Shown here in pieces: positions 1 through 7,901 of a DNA stretch of 24,517 bases. How positions within the stretch are numbered: the stretch's first letter is position 1; each line of letters starts with the position of its first letter. Location of the stretch: NCBI GenBank assembly GCA_047632015.1, contig JBLIBC010000006.1, positions 1 through 24,517 of the forward strand. The letters run 5' to 3'. The notes under the pieces are model-generated. The model was not told where the DNA came from. It saw only the letters and a list, made by a program, of their open reading frames with translations, and ran no database searches. The position numbers were made by a program, and so were the translations under genes. This stretch comes from JBLIAZ01 sp047632015. Lineage in GTDB: Bacteria; Bacteroidota; Bacteroidia; Flavobacteriales_C; GCA-002722245.

Positions 1-145
1 GGCTTCCAGCCCAGTTAATTATCATTTAAGATTCTCTGGAATTAGACCGCGCGATTTGAAAGGCCAAACTAAAAGTTCAGTTATGAATTATTCAAATGGA
101 CCATGGAAGACTGCTCGTAGATTATGCGATTCGGGCTGGAAGCCC
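1..145. repeat. Inverted pair of REP-like hairpin repeats
   Basis: The first 12 bases, GGCTTCCAGCCC, reappear as the exact reverse complement at 133-144, enclosing about 120 bp. The right copy, GGGCTGGAAGCCC (133-145), is itself a small hairpin with a 5-bp stem and a GGA loop. The left copy is probably clipped by the window edge. Inward- or outward-facing pairs of short GC-rich hairpins in an AT-rich genome are typical of REP/BIME-type repeats mobilised by Y1 (RAYT) transposases. That assignment is inference, as no transposase is visible here. Confidence 0.5.
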
Positions 146-178
146 TATAATAAACCTTTCACATACCGCTCCGCTTAA
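2..178 (+). other. Open 58-codon frame entering from the left edge
   Basis: Frame 2 is open from the window edge to a TAA at 176-178 (58 codons). It reads through both inverted repeats and contains basic and aromatic stretches such as SGIRPRDLKGQ and NGPWKTARRLCDSGWKPY. It could be the C-terminus of a gene that starts outside the window, or chance in a short stretch. I do not recognise the sequence, and the repeat pair inside it argues against an ordinary conserved protein. Confidence 0.2.
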
Positions 179-313
179 ATGTGAAAGTACGGGGTAATTC
201 CCCCAGTAAAAGGATTGTTCTTCCGATTTCTTTCAAGAATGGAACTTCATTTAATCCCCCCCACCCCTCATTTTTCGAGTAAACAACACATAGTATGTTA
301 AAATAATTGCATT

Positions 314-358
314 TAATCGTATATTTTCCGATTATTGTACCATAATAATACATTATGG
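314..358. promoter_or_regulatory. Dual inverted-repeat operator at the abiEi start
   Basis: Two perfect inverted repeats lie back to back. TAATCG (314-319) and CGATTA (329-334) flank a 9-nt spacer that contains the -7-like TATATTTT. CCATAAT (340-346) and ATTATGG (352-358) have a 5-nt spacer, and the second arm includes the ATG start at 355. AbiEi antitoxins are known to repress their own operon by binding inverted repeats in the promoter, so this is the expected place for such sites. The binding itself is inferred. Confidence 0.55.
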
Positions 359-996
359 ATTTTAGAACGATGATTAAGGAATTTTCAGATGCTCCAATAT
401 CGAGGCATTTGATGCTTGAATTACTTAAAGGTTACAAAAGTCCCAATGACAAAATCAGTGAATTAATAAAAAGCGAAATGCTTACCCTTGTACGAAGAGG
501 ACTTTACATACCGGGACCTAAAATTGATTTACCCTCACCTGAACCATTTCTAATCGCCAATCACCTTCGAGGCCCCAGTTATATTTCATTGGAAACCGCC
601 TTGTCTTACTGGGGGTTTATACCAGAACGAACTTATGAAATAAGCTCTGTGACGGTAAAGACTTCAAAAAAATACAAAACCTCAGTTGGCAGATTCAATT
701 ACCAAAAAATCCCAATTCCGTATTACTCTTTTGGGATAAAAAGCATACAACTTACAGCCAAACAAACTGCTTTGATTGCTTCACGAGAAAAAGCTGTTTG
801 TGATAAAATAATACTGACATCAAATATTAACCTTAGGAGTGTTAAGCAAACATTAGAGTTTTTACTAGAAGATCTTCGGATAGATAGCGATATGCTAAAA
901 ACACTGAACATAAAGGTTATAGGTTCCTGGCTAGAACATGCGCCTAAAAAAAGTAGTCTCAAAATACTTATCAAAACACTTCAAGAGTTATGTTAA
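355..996 (+). CDS. AbiEi-family antitoxin / transcriptional repressor (type IV TA)
   Basis: This is a 213-residue protein matching the AbiEi antitoxin family in size, order and overall pattern. An N-terminal winged-helix-like segment (about 1-55, ending in the turn LVRRGLYIPG) is followed by a C-terminal domain with the 'YISLETALSYWGFIPE' stretch typical of AbiEi. In this type IV system the antitoxin represses the operon and counteracts the toxin without binding it directly. The ATG at 355 is chosen because it starts the family-like N-terminus and sits inside an inverted repeat. The gene overlaps the toxin gene by 7 bp (990-996), a classic bicistronic arrangement. The AT-rich, repeat-flanked setting suggests an acquired defence or stabilisation module. 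The call rests on pattern recognition of the family and on the certain identity of the downstream toxin. Confidence 0.82.
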   Translation: MDFRTMIKEFSDAPISRHLMLELLKGYKSPNDKISELIKSEMLTLVRRGLYIPGPKIDLPSPEPFLIANHLRGPSYISLETALSYWGFIPERTYEISSVTVKTSKKYKTSVGRFNYQKIPIPYYSFGIKSIQLTAKQTALIASREKAVCDKIILTSNINLRSVKQTLEFLLEDLRIDSDMLKTLNIKVIGSWLEHAPKKSSLKILIKTLQELC

Positions 997-1856
997 AAGA
1001 ATGGCTTGAGGAATACAACCCTCGTAATGAATACGAAATATTAGCTGCCTTACGTGAAATAATGCAAGAAATTGCGTTGGCTGGATTGTCCAGAACAGAC
1101 TTTTTTGAAAAAGCTGCTTTTTATGGAGGAACAGCTCTTCGTGTTTTTTACGGATTGGATCGATTTTCAGAAGATTTAGATTTTTCTTTACTTGAATCAA
1201 ACCCGAAATTTTCTTTAGAACCTTATTTTCCTGCTATTCTTATTGAGTTCGAAGCTTTAGGGATAAAGGTCAGCATCAAGGAAAAGGATAAAACAAAAGC
1301 AACAACCATTGATTCAGCTTTTTTGAAAGCAGAAACCATATGGAAAGAAATAGTTCTGGAAGATATTATCAAGCAAACAGGTGTAAGATCGAATAAGTCA
1401 ATAAAAATCAAGATCGAAGTAGATCGTGAACCTCCTCTCAATTTTGAGACCGAAGAAAAACTATTAATTCGACCGTTCTCTTTTTATGTAAAATGTTTTA
1501 CTCGTTCAAGCTTATTTTCGGGAAAAATGCATGCCCTTTTATACCGTAAATGGAAAACCAGGGTTAAAGGAAGAGATTGGTACGATATGGAATGGTATAT
1601 CAAGAAAGGAGTCCCTTTGGATGTAGGGCATTTCCTGTCCAGAGCAAAAGATACTGGAAACTGGCAAGAACAAACTATTACACCTGACCAAATCAAAGCC
1701 CTATTAAAGAAAAAAATTGCTTCGGTTTCATTTAATAACATAAAAGAAGATGTTACAAGGTTCATTAAAGATGATGAAGTGCTCGACATCTGGAGTCCGA
1801 CTTATTTTAATGACTTGTTGGAAAATTTGAAATTTGAAAACATACCGAATAGTTAA
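990..1856 (+). CDS. AbiEii/AbiGii-family nucleotidyltransferase toxin
   Basis: This 288-residue protein belongs to the DNA polymerase beta-like nucleotidyltransferase superfamily (AbiEii toxin of type IV TA and abortive-infection systems). The signature motif is complete: YGGTALRVFYG (45-55) followed by RFSEDLDF (58-65), which provides the GG/T and the D62/D64 metal ligands. A second motif, KIKIEVDREPP, carries a further acidic residue. A third block, KMHALLYRKWKTRVKGRDWYD, is the usual C-terminal signature of the family. AbiEii enzymes transfer nucleotides to RNA targets and halt growth or block phage, and some homologues modify tRNA acceptor ends. The start overlaps the end of the antitoxin gene (ATG inside GTTATGTTAA), so translation is probably coupled. 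All catalytic residues are present, so the toxin looks functional. Confidence 0.93.
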   Translation: MLKEWLEEYNPRNEYEILAALREIMQEIALAGLSRTDFFEKAAFYGGTALRVFYGLDRFSEDLDFSLLESNPKFSLEPYFPAILIEFEALGIKVSIKEKDKTKATTIDSAFLKAETIWKEIVLEDIIKQTGVRSNKSIKIKIEVDREPPLNFETEEKLLIRPFSFYVKCFTRSSLFSGKMHALLYRKWKTRVKGRDWYDMEWYIKKGVPLDVGHFLSRAKDTGNWQEQTITPDQIKALLKKKIASVSFNNIKEDVTRFIKDDEVLDIWSPTYFNDLLENLKFENIPNS

Positions 1857-2065
1857 TAAGGATCATCACGTTAAGAATCAAATGACTCAAAAGCATCACC
1901 AAAGGTTATTACGATAACTATTTATGCATTTTTAGACATCAATATTAAAGCTAAATCCTCCTTCAAAATAATCCGAAGAGGCTCGTGACCGAAGGAAACA
2001 ATTCCCACAGTCCAGTCTACCTTGTCTCTATTAGAGACAAAATTTAACTACTTCCCCAATTTTTT
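1857..2065. other. Intergenic region with a palindrome, no gene seen
   Basis: This stretch between the toxin and the lipoprotein has no convincing coding frame. Its one clear structure is the perfect palindrome at 2022-2040. A minus-strand frame of 43 codons is open here but has no start or recognisable motif. Confidence 0.4.
2022..2040. promoter_or_regulatory. Perfect palindrome TTGTCTCT-ATT-AGAGACAA
   Basis: Two 8-bp arms are separated by 3 nt. The dyad sits about 26 nt upstream of the -7-like TACCTTTA (2066-2073), overlapping or just upstream of where the -33 box of that promoter would be. It lacks a following T-run, so a repressor or activator site is more likely than a terminator. The regulator is unknown. 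Confidence 0.4.
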
Positions 2066-2073
2066 TACCTTTA
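2066..2073 (+). promoter_or_regulatory. Putative -7 element (TACCTTTA) of the lipoprotein gene
   Basis: TACCTTTA differs from the Bacteroidota consensus TAnnTTTG only at the last base and lies 37 nt before the TTG start at 2110. An ATG at 2088, 14 nt downstream, would have a normal leader length but runs into a stop after three codons. No convincing TTTG box is seen 20 nt upstream. Confidence 0.3.
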
Positions 2074-2109
2074 AACAAAAACAAACCATGAAATATTAAC
2101 CCCATCAAC

Positions 2110-2727
2110 TTGAAAAACCTCCTCCTTCCAACCTTAATCACATTATTCCTTCTCGGGGCTTGTTCCAAAGACGACGAAGAAACGAACAACGCTGCGAGCA
2201 CAGCAACCCAAACATCCTACTACTTTTACGGAACCCTCGATGATGGTACGGAAATTAGCTTTGAATCGGGTGAATCAACATTCACTTCAAAAGCTGGCTA
2301 CAACAGTTCAACCGATGGAAACCAAACCCGTGTCGAACAAAGCTTTTTACTTACCAATTCAACCCAAACCAGTAAAGCTGGAGCCTCCCTTTCGCAGGCT
2401 TTTAACGCTGATGAAGAAAACTGTACCAACTACAGGTCCATGTTCTCTCAAAAAAATTACGGATATGGTCACATAGATTACAACACTGATGGGGCCTCAG
2501 TATTTTACCTAGATGCCAACGGAAAGTACTGGACAACTTATCAAGGTGGGGGTGCGCAACCTGGTGGATCCTTCAAAATCACTTCACAAAGAAATGGAAG
2601 TTATGGAAGTGGTTTCAACGGTATCACAGAAGCTGAATTTGAATGCACCCTATACGACCAAGTAGGCAACTGGAAAAAACTCACCAACGGTAGCATAAGA
2701 AGCTACAGCGTTCAATGTTATAATTAA
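2110..2727 (+). CDS. Small secreted lipoprotein of unknown function
   Basis: The predicted 205-residue protein starts with a lipoprotein signal: MKNLLLPTLITLF followed by the lipobox LLGAC, with Cys18 as the lipidation site, then an acidic KDDEET tether. The mature part is rich in Ser, Thr, Gly, Asn and aromatic residues and looks like a beta-rich domain; I do not recognise a family. The start codon is TTG at 2110. No ATG is in frame upstream, but an ATG at 2088 (out of frame, ATG AAA TAT TAA) sits at a better distance from the -7-like element. Either TTG is used, or one A has been gained in the AAA run after that ATG: removing one A would give an ATG-started protein with a slightly longer signal peptide. 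The gene stands alone, about 180 bp before the M3 peptidase gene. Confidence 0.72.
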   Translation: MKNLLLPTLITLFLLGACSKDDEETNNAASTATQTSYYFYGTLDDGTEISFESGESTFTSKAGYNSSTDGNQTRVEQSFLLTNSTQTSKAGASLSQAFNADEENCTNYRSMFSQKNYGYGHIDYNTDGASVFYLDANGKYWTTYQGGGAQPGGSFKITSQRNGSYGSGFNGITEAEFECTLYDQVGNWKKLTNGSIRSYSVQCYN

Positions 2728-2907
2728 ATTACAGTTCAATTGTTGCTGACTTGACAGAAGCAAATTTCCACATCAAACAAATAGTTTAAATTTCTCTTTT
2801 TTCCACGACCCTCAAAACAACTCTCAAATACCTACAAACGAAAAATTAATCCTTAGTTTTAAGCTCGCTTCTCAAACCGTATTCTTACCACATCAATCCA
2901 TATTACC

Positions 2908-4941
2908 ATGAGTAATCCATTATTACAAAAGACGTTCAACACACCTTTCGAATCTATTCCATTTACCGACATACAATTAACTCATTACAAACCTGCTTTT
3001 GAACAGGCAATTAAGGACAACCAACAAGAAATTGATGGCATTGTTAACGAATCTGAAAACCCTTCTTTTGAAAACACAATCGAAGCTCTTGAAAAAAGTG
3101 GCGCTACTTTAAGTCAAGTAAGTTCGATATTTTATAACCTTAACAGCGCTGAAACTTCAGACGAAATGCAAGCAATTGCACAAGAGGTAAGTCCATTATT
3201 AAGCGAGCACTCAAGCGATGTGCTTTTAAATAAAGCTCTTTTTGAACGAGTTAAAGCGGTTTATGATCAAATTGAATCTTTGAAATTAAACGCCGAAGAA
3301 CACACCTTACTTACAAAATCATATAAAAAATTTGCCAGAAACGGGGCTTTGTTAAACGAGCAGGATAAAACCCAAGTGCGAGAAATAAGCAAAGATCTAA
3401 GTTTGTTAAACCTCAATTTTGCTGAAAATATCTTGGCTGAGAACAAAGCTTTTGAACTTCATCTTACTGATGAAAAACAATTGGAAGGTCTTCCAAAATC
3501 AGCAAAAGAAGCTGCATACATTACAGCAAAAGGTAAAGACAAAAAAGGTTGGTTATTTACCCTTGACTACCCTAGTGTAATTCCATTTTTAACCTATGCC
3601 GACAACCGAGAATTACGAGAAAAAATGTACCGTGCATTTTCTTCAAGATCCAACAACGGGAACGAACAAGACAACAAAGCAAACGTACTTGCTTTTGCTA
3701 AACTGCGCGAGCAGAAAGCTAATCTTCTTGGATACAACACACATGCTGACTATGTATTGGAAGAACGCATGGCAAAATCGGCAAAAACTGTTTTAGATTT
3801 TCAAGACAAAATGTATGAAGCAAGTTATCAAAAAGCCACACAAGAAGCTGCTGATTTACAATCTTTTGCAAGCTCTATCAATGGACCTTCACCGATCCAA
3901 AAATGGGATGTAGGTTACTACGCCGAAAAACTAAAAACAGCTACTTTGAATTTTGACGAGGAAAAAATGAAACCTTATTTCAAATTGGAAAATGTAATTG
4001 ATGGGGTTTTCACAGTGGCAAATAAACTATTTGGATTAACATTTACGGAGCGGAAAGACATTCCTGTATATCATGAAGATGTAAAAACCTTTGAAATAAA
4101 TGACGAAAAGGGAAATTTTGTAGCCTTGTTTTATGGTGACTTTTTCCCAAGGGAAGGTAAACAAGGAGGAGCTTGGATGACTTTGTTCAAAGAACAGCAT
4201 ATTTCAGAGGGGATAAACCACAGACCGCACGTAGTAAACGTTTGTAACTTTACAAAACCTACTGAAACGAAACCGTCTTTGCTTACTTTCAACGAGGTGA
4301 CTACTTTGTTTCATGAGTTTGGGCATGGATTACATGGTTTACTAGCAAACACAAAATATGAAAGCCTTTCAGGGACTAATGTAATGTGGGATTTTGTTGA
4401 ACTTCCATCACAAGTTTTGGAAAACTGGTGTTACGAAAAAGAATGTCTTGACCTTTTTGCAAAACATTATGAGACCGGAGAAAGCATTCCTCAAGAATAC
4501 ATTGACCAAATCAAGTCGGCTCAAACATTCAGAAGCGGATCAGGAACTTTAAGGCAACTTTCATTTGGTAAACTTGATATGAATTGGCACGGAACTTCAG
4601 TTAAAAATGTGACTAATGTAGAGGTTTTTGAGGCTGAAAGCTTAAGTAAATTTGAACTTTACCCAGCTGTGGAGGGTTCATGTGGATCAACTGGTTTTGC
4701 GCACATATTTAATGGTGGATATTCCTCAGGCTATTACAGCTACAAGTGGGCCGAAGTGTTGGATGCTGATGCTTTTGAGTATTTCAAAGAAGAAGGAATT
4801 TTTAATAAGAATGTTGCAAAATCATTTTATGACAATGTGCTTTCAAAAGGTGGTACTGAAGATCCAACTGTTTTATATAAAAGGTTCCGAGGTAGAAATG
4901 CAATACCTAATGCGTTGCTAAAAAGGTCAGGGTTGGCTTAA
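2908..4941 (+). CDS. M3-family zinc metallopeptidase (Dcp-like peptidyl-dipeptidase / oligopeptidase)
   Basis: This 677-residue protein is full length for the thimet oligopeptidase (M3) family; E. coli Dcp and OpdA are about 680 residues. The zinc site is complete: H469-E470-F-G-H473 with the third ligand Glu498 in WDFVELPSQ. The following stretch YESLSGTN...DFVELPSQ resembles Dcp (which has YxSLSGTN...DFVEFPSQ) more than OpdA, while the ENW after it is OpdA-like. The exact specificity therefore stays open. The N-terminal half is the usual helical domain that limits access to short peptides. There is no signal peptide, so a cytoplasmic peptide-recycling role is likely. Unlike many Bacteroidota M3 enzymes it carries no lipoprotein signal. 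The gene is monocistronic by spacing (180 bp before, 226 bp after). Confidence 0.95.
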   Translation: MSNPLLQKTFNTPFESIPFTDIQLTHYKPAFEQAIKDNQQEIDGIVNESENPSFENTIEALEKSGATLSQVSSIFYNLNSAETSDEMQAIAQEVSPLLSEHSSDVLLNKALFERVKAVYDQIESLKLNAEEHTLLTKSYKKFARNGALLNEQDKTQVREISKDLSLLNLNFAENILAENKAFELHLTDEKQLEGLPKSAKEAAYITAKGKDKKGWLFTLDYPSVIPFLTYADNRELREKMYRAFSSRSNNGNEQDNKANVLAFAKLREQKANLLGYNTHADYVLEERMAKSAKTVLDFQDKMYEASYQKATQEAADLQSFASSINGPSPIQKWDVGYYAEKLKTATLNFDEEKMKPYFKLENVIDGVFTVANKLFGLTFTERKDIPVYHEDVKTFEINDEKGNFVALFYGDFFPREGKQGGAWMTLFKEQHISEGINHRPHVVNVCNFTKPTETKPSLLTFNEVTTLFHEFGHGLHGLLANTKYESLSGTNVMWDFVELPSQVLENWCYEKECLDLFAKHYETGESIPQEYIDQIKSAQTFRSGSGTLRQLSFGKLDMNWHGTSVKNVTNVEVFEAESLSKFELYPAVEGSCGSTGFAHIFNGGYSSGYYSYKWAEVLDADAFEYFKEEGIFNKNVAKSFYDNVLSKGGTEDPTVLYKRFRGRNAIPNALLKRSGLA

Positions 4942-5167
4942 TTTTTTTACTTGTATAGCTCCAATATTGTCTTGTACAGGGTGATAACGTTAACTCGTTT
5001 CAGGACGATGCGTATCTGTAAATATTCAATAAAACTTAATTTAAATAGCGGTAAAATCTAGTCAAATGATATTACATGCATTTTGTTGCGTTATTTTGTA
5101 ACCTTTCTTGGCTAAATAGAGTTATGTATAAATAGAAATTACGCTCTGTCATACCTTACTCATTACC

Positions 5168-5881
5168 ATGAAACCACTTTTAATCTTATTGCTCTTCTGC
5201 TACACTTCTTCATTTTCCGTCAATATATACGGACATGTCTTTTGTGCTGGCTCAAAAATTCCAGTGATTAATGCTGTAGTATCGGTGAAAGCTGTTAGCG
5301 GAAAAAGGGACAAATGCTATACTGACTCCACAGGTTTTTTCTCGATTGAAGTAGAAAGTATCACAACAACTTTGAGTGTAGGATCAAATGAAAAGTACAG
5401 GAATAATGCTGGTGCTAAGGTGAAAAAATACTTTCGTTCTGATAAATACATTTTCCACTTTTCAAAAGATTCCGAAGACACTGCTCTTACTGTCGACCTT
5501 GAAGTTGTCCCGCAAAACACTGGCATTTCACTAACGATTTACTTCAAGAAAGATTCGGTAGGGGGCAAAGATGTTTCATCTCAAATACAAGATAGACTGG
5601 TTGTTTTTAAAGACAACCCTTCAATTCGAAAAATTGAAATAGTTGGTTACACCAGCAAATTAGAAGACAAATCGCTTCGAAGTTTACGAGCCCAAGAAAT
5701 TCATCGGCAAATACTAGCAATGAAAATTCCTCTTGAAGGAATCACCATCAACAATTCGAAGCCCAATAATCCCAAGTACCTTCCTGGTATGAGCTGTAGT
5801 AAAGAACCACATCAGCCCCACATGAAAAACCAACTGAACCAAAAAGTAGAAATCATAATTACCAAAATAAGCAAAGAGTGA
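5168..5881 (+). CDS. Periplasmic protein with an N-terminal CarboxypepD/CNA-B-like fold and an OmpA-like C-terminus
   Basis: This is a 237-residue exported protein. Residues 1-18 (MKPLLILLLFCYTSSFSV) form a Sec signal peptide without a lipobox. Residues about 20-65 fit a carboxypeptidase-regulatory-like beta domain: NIYGHVFCAG...IPVINAVVSV and then TDSTGFFSIEV, the usual 'G.V.....P.....V.V....TD..G.F.I' pattern. Residues about 120-215 resemble a divergent OmpA-like peptidoglycan-associating domain, with IRKIEIVGYTSK in place of 'i.i.GHTD' and LRSLRAQEIHRQIL matching the 'LS..RA..V...L' helix. The Asp of the classic GHTD turn is not conserved, so peptidoglycan binding is uncertain. The gene is isolated and converges on the T9SS protein gene downstream. 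Family placement is by pattern only. Confidence 0.7.
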   Translation: MKPLLILLLFCYTSSFSVNIYGHVFCAGSKIPVINAVVSVKAVSGKRDKCYTDSTGFFSIEVESITTTLSVGSNEKYRNNAGAKVKKYFRSDKYIFHFSKDSEDTALTVDLEVVPQNTGISLTIYFKKDSVGGKDVSSQIQDRLVVFKDNPSIRKIEIVGYTSKLEDKSLRSLRAQEIHRQILAMKIPLEGITINNSKPNNPKYLPGMSCSKEPHQPHMKNQLNQKVEIIITKISKE

Positions 5882-6086
5882 CCTCCATAACCCCAGCGGC
5901 TGAAGGTGTAAGATCAAAAGTAGCAGTAACCCAAAATTGATTTTAATTAGGATAAATGATTACCATTTGTTCATGAAAATCGTCCTTGTGATGAATGGAC
6001 TGAGGGCTGTACTCTGAATACATCAACTTATAAGTATCCTAAAATAAGCATAAGCAATTAATAACTCGAGCGAATTGTTGGACGTC

Positions 6087-6106
6087 GCTGCAAATTAAAT
6101 TGCAGC
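6087..6106. terminator. Hairpin between convergent genes (possible bidirectional terminator)
   Basis: GCTGCAA (6087-6093) pairs with TTGCAGC (6100-6106) around a 6-nt loop, ATTAAA. It lies between the end of the OmpA-like gene and the end of the minus-strand T9SS gene, 14 nt from the latter's stop. There is no T-run on either side, so factor-independent termination would be weak. Confidence 0.35.
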
Positions 6107-6120
6107 ATTACTCCGATGAA

Positions 6121-7818
6121 CTACCTCACCACTAATTTTTCCGTCGTAATTCCGTTTGAAAATCTAATTTGAACTATATAAATTCCAGCAGAAAGTACAC
6201 TTACATTAAAATTGTTCGTATTCACATATGAACCTGCTAAACTTCCATTAGCATCCGTCACCGATATGCTCACTGGAACTTCATTAGCTTGAACTATTAC
6301 ATTTCCTTCCGACACAGGATTTGGGTAAACAATTACTTGGTATTTGCTTAAAAGATTTACGCTGTTGCTTACTTGGCAGGTAGTTGAATTTGAATTTACC
6401 TCTCCATATGCTAACACCTGTACATAAACTGAATCTTTTGCTGGACATCCTCCGTTGGAAGCATAGACACTGTACACTCCTTGAGTAACTACTTGGATAT
6501 AATCAGTACTTAATCCATTACTCCAAATTATACTTGCGGCATCATGAGTCACAAATAATTCCGCTGATTCTCCTTGACAAATTGTAACTGTATCTGCTTC
6601 AATTGACACATGTGGAACTCCAACAAATCTGGCACTGGCAGTTATTGTACTAAAACATCCTGTAACATCATTAATTTTTGTGATGTCATAAACTTGATTG
6701 CTTGTTGGGTTAATAGATGGTCCATTCCAACTTCCTGGATTCCATATGTAAGTAAACCCATTAGTTCCTGTTGGATCAGTATCACTCATAGTCATCAAGT
6801 CTCCGGTACATTCTTCTTCGTCATTTATGGTAATACTTGGATCTCCGTTTTCGGTAACCACATAAGTAGAGGTGCTGATACAGCCTGCTACACTGGTTAC
6901 AGTCCTAACATAATTACCTCCTTGGGTTACGGTATAAATAGCAGTTGTTGCATTATTAGCATTACTACCCCACAGGTAAGAATAAGTCCCTCCTGTTGGA
7001 ATTACCTCTCCCACTGTATCATCATCGCCTTCACAAATAGTTCCTAGTGCATTACCAACTATTGGTAAAGGTTCCACCGTTAAAACGCCAGTCACTGTAG
7101 CACGACAACCATTCATATCAGAAACAACTACTGTGTAATTTCCTGCTATAGTTCCTACAGTGGTTTGAGCTGACCCAGTACCGTTTTCACTCCACACATA
7201 ACTACTTACTGGGGTACTACTTGTTGCTGTAAATATAGCCCCTATATCTCCTTGACAAATTGAACTTGAATTCACAGATACGGAGGGCAAATTATTCACC
7301 ACCACATTTACGGACGTTGAACCCGAGCAGCCTCCCCCCTCTACATATATACTATAAGTTCCAGATTCATATACCGTAATGCTTTCTGAGTTTCCTATTT
7401 GATTTATTTCATCAGTCCAAGCAAAGCTATACCCGTCTACTGATTGATAGTTGCTTGTGATTAAAGTGTCCTCGCCAAAACATAAATCAACGGGGCCGGG
7501 AATTACAACTGTCAAGTCGGGCTTTTGTGTAACAGTAGCTGCTGCTGTATCCTTACATCCTAAAGAGTCTATCACTATCAATTCGTATGTACCTGTAATT
7601 CCCGGACTCAAATGTAAGAACGATGAAGTTTCACCAGTATTCCACTCATAATTCACAAAACCATTTTCCCCCGTCACAACCGGAGTTAGGGTAAACGATG
7701 CTGCTGAACAAACACTCCCCCCTCCCAAACTCACATTAAACCCACTACAATCCTGTGAAAAACTAAAAAATCTACTTAAAATTAAACCGGCAAGTAATAC
7801 TTTTTTGAGTTGTTTCAT
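6121..7818 (-). CDS. T9SS-exported surface protein with Ig/SprB-like repeats
   Basis: This 565-residue protein has a Sec signal at the N-terminus (MKQLKKVLLAGLILSRFFSFSQ). It then has five or six repeats of roughly 75-90 residues, each with a motif of the type GTYELIVIDSLGC, GTYSIYVEGGGC or GNYTVVVSDMNGC, as in SprB/PKD-like extracellular repeats of gliding and adhesive Bacteroidota proteins. The last 77 residues (489-565) form a type A T9SS sorting domain: VIVYPNPVSEG, then AGIYIVQIRFSNG and the terminal TEKLVVR. It is therefore expected to be exported and anchored on, or released from, the cell surface. Paired Cys per repeat suggest disulphides. The ATG at 7818 lies 20 nt downstream of a perfect TACCTTTG on the same strand. 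Its ligand or target is unknown. Confidence 0.92.
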   Translation of the reverse strand: MKQLKKVLLAGLILSRFFSFSQDCSGFNVSLGGGSVCSAASFTLTPVVTGENGFVNYEWNTGETSSFLHLSPGITGTYELIVIDSLGCKDTAAATVTQKPDLTVVIPGPVDLCFGEDTLITSNYQSVDGYSFAWTDEINQIGNSESITVYESGTYSIYVEGGGCSGSTSVNVVVNNLPSVSVNSSSICQGDIGAIFTATSSTPVSSYVWSENGTGSAQTTVGTIAGNYTVVVSDMNGCRATVTGVLTVEPLPIVGNALGTICEGDDDTVGEVIPTGGTYSYLWGSNANNATTAIYTVTQGGNYVRTVTSVAGCISTSTYVVTENGDPSITINDEEECTGDLMTMSDTDPTGTNGFTYIWNPGSWNGPSINPTSNQVYDITKINDVTGCFSTITASARFVGVPHVSIEADTVTICQGESAELFVTHDAASIIWSNGLSTDYIQVVTQGVYSVYASNGGCPAKDSVYVQVLAYGEVNSNSTTCQVSNSVNLLSKYQVIVYPNPVSEGNVIVQANEVPVSISVTDANGSLAGSYVNTNNFNVSVLSAGIYIVQIRFSNGITTEKLVVR

Positions 7819-7838
7819 AATGAGCGATTTTCTTTTTT

Positions 7839-7846
7839 CAAAGGTA
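7839..7846 (-). promoter_or_regulatory. -7 element TACCTTTG of the T9SS protein gene
   Basis: Read on the minus strand, this is a perfect TAnnTTTG Bacteroidota -7 box, 20 nt upstream of the ATG at 7818. No clear TTTG box is seen about 20 nt further up. Its upstream region overlaps the promoter of the divergent phosphotransferase gene. Confidence 0.55.
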
Positions 7847-7870
7847 AAAATTTGAAATGGATTATAATTT

Positions 7871-7896
7871 TTTAGACAATATTGATCTTATCTTTG
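7871..7896 (+). promoter_or_regulatory. -7 element TATCTTTG setting the start of the phosphotransferase gene
   Basis: TATCTTTG (7889-7896) is a perfect TAnnTTTG box with a T-rich tract (7868-7873) at the position of the -33 box. It lies downstream of the first possible ATG (7857) and only 5 nt before the in-frame ATG at 7902. The transcript would thus begin at or next to the second ATG, giving a near-leaderless mRNA. Confidence 0.55.
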
Positions 7897-7901
7897 CAGC
7901 A

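Noticed and set aside
159..353. Minus-strand 64-codon frame upstream of abiEi
   Set aside because: It covers the antitoxin operator region, has low-complexity composition, contains the C-rich tract at 256-267 and has no recognisable domain or promoter.
1921..2049. Minus-strand frame of about 43 codons with protein-like composition
   Set aside because: It has no start codon, is stop-bounded on both sides, overlaps the perfect palindrome and shows no family motif. It could be a gene remnant, but that cannot be supported.
4942..5167. Promoter for the OmpA-like gene
   Set aside because: Only poor matches such as TAACCTTTC are present, and no box pair with correct spacing could be defended. Nothing else is seen in this gap.
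6610..7047. Plus-strand 145-codon frame
   Set aside because: It is antisense to the T9SS repeat protein; its length results from the repeat composition of that gene.
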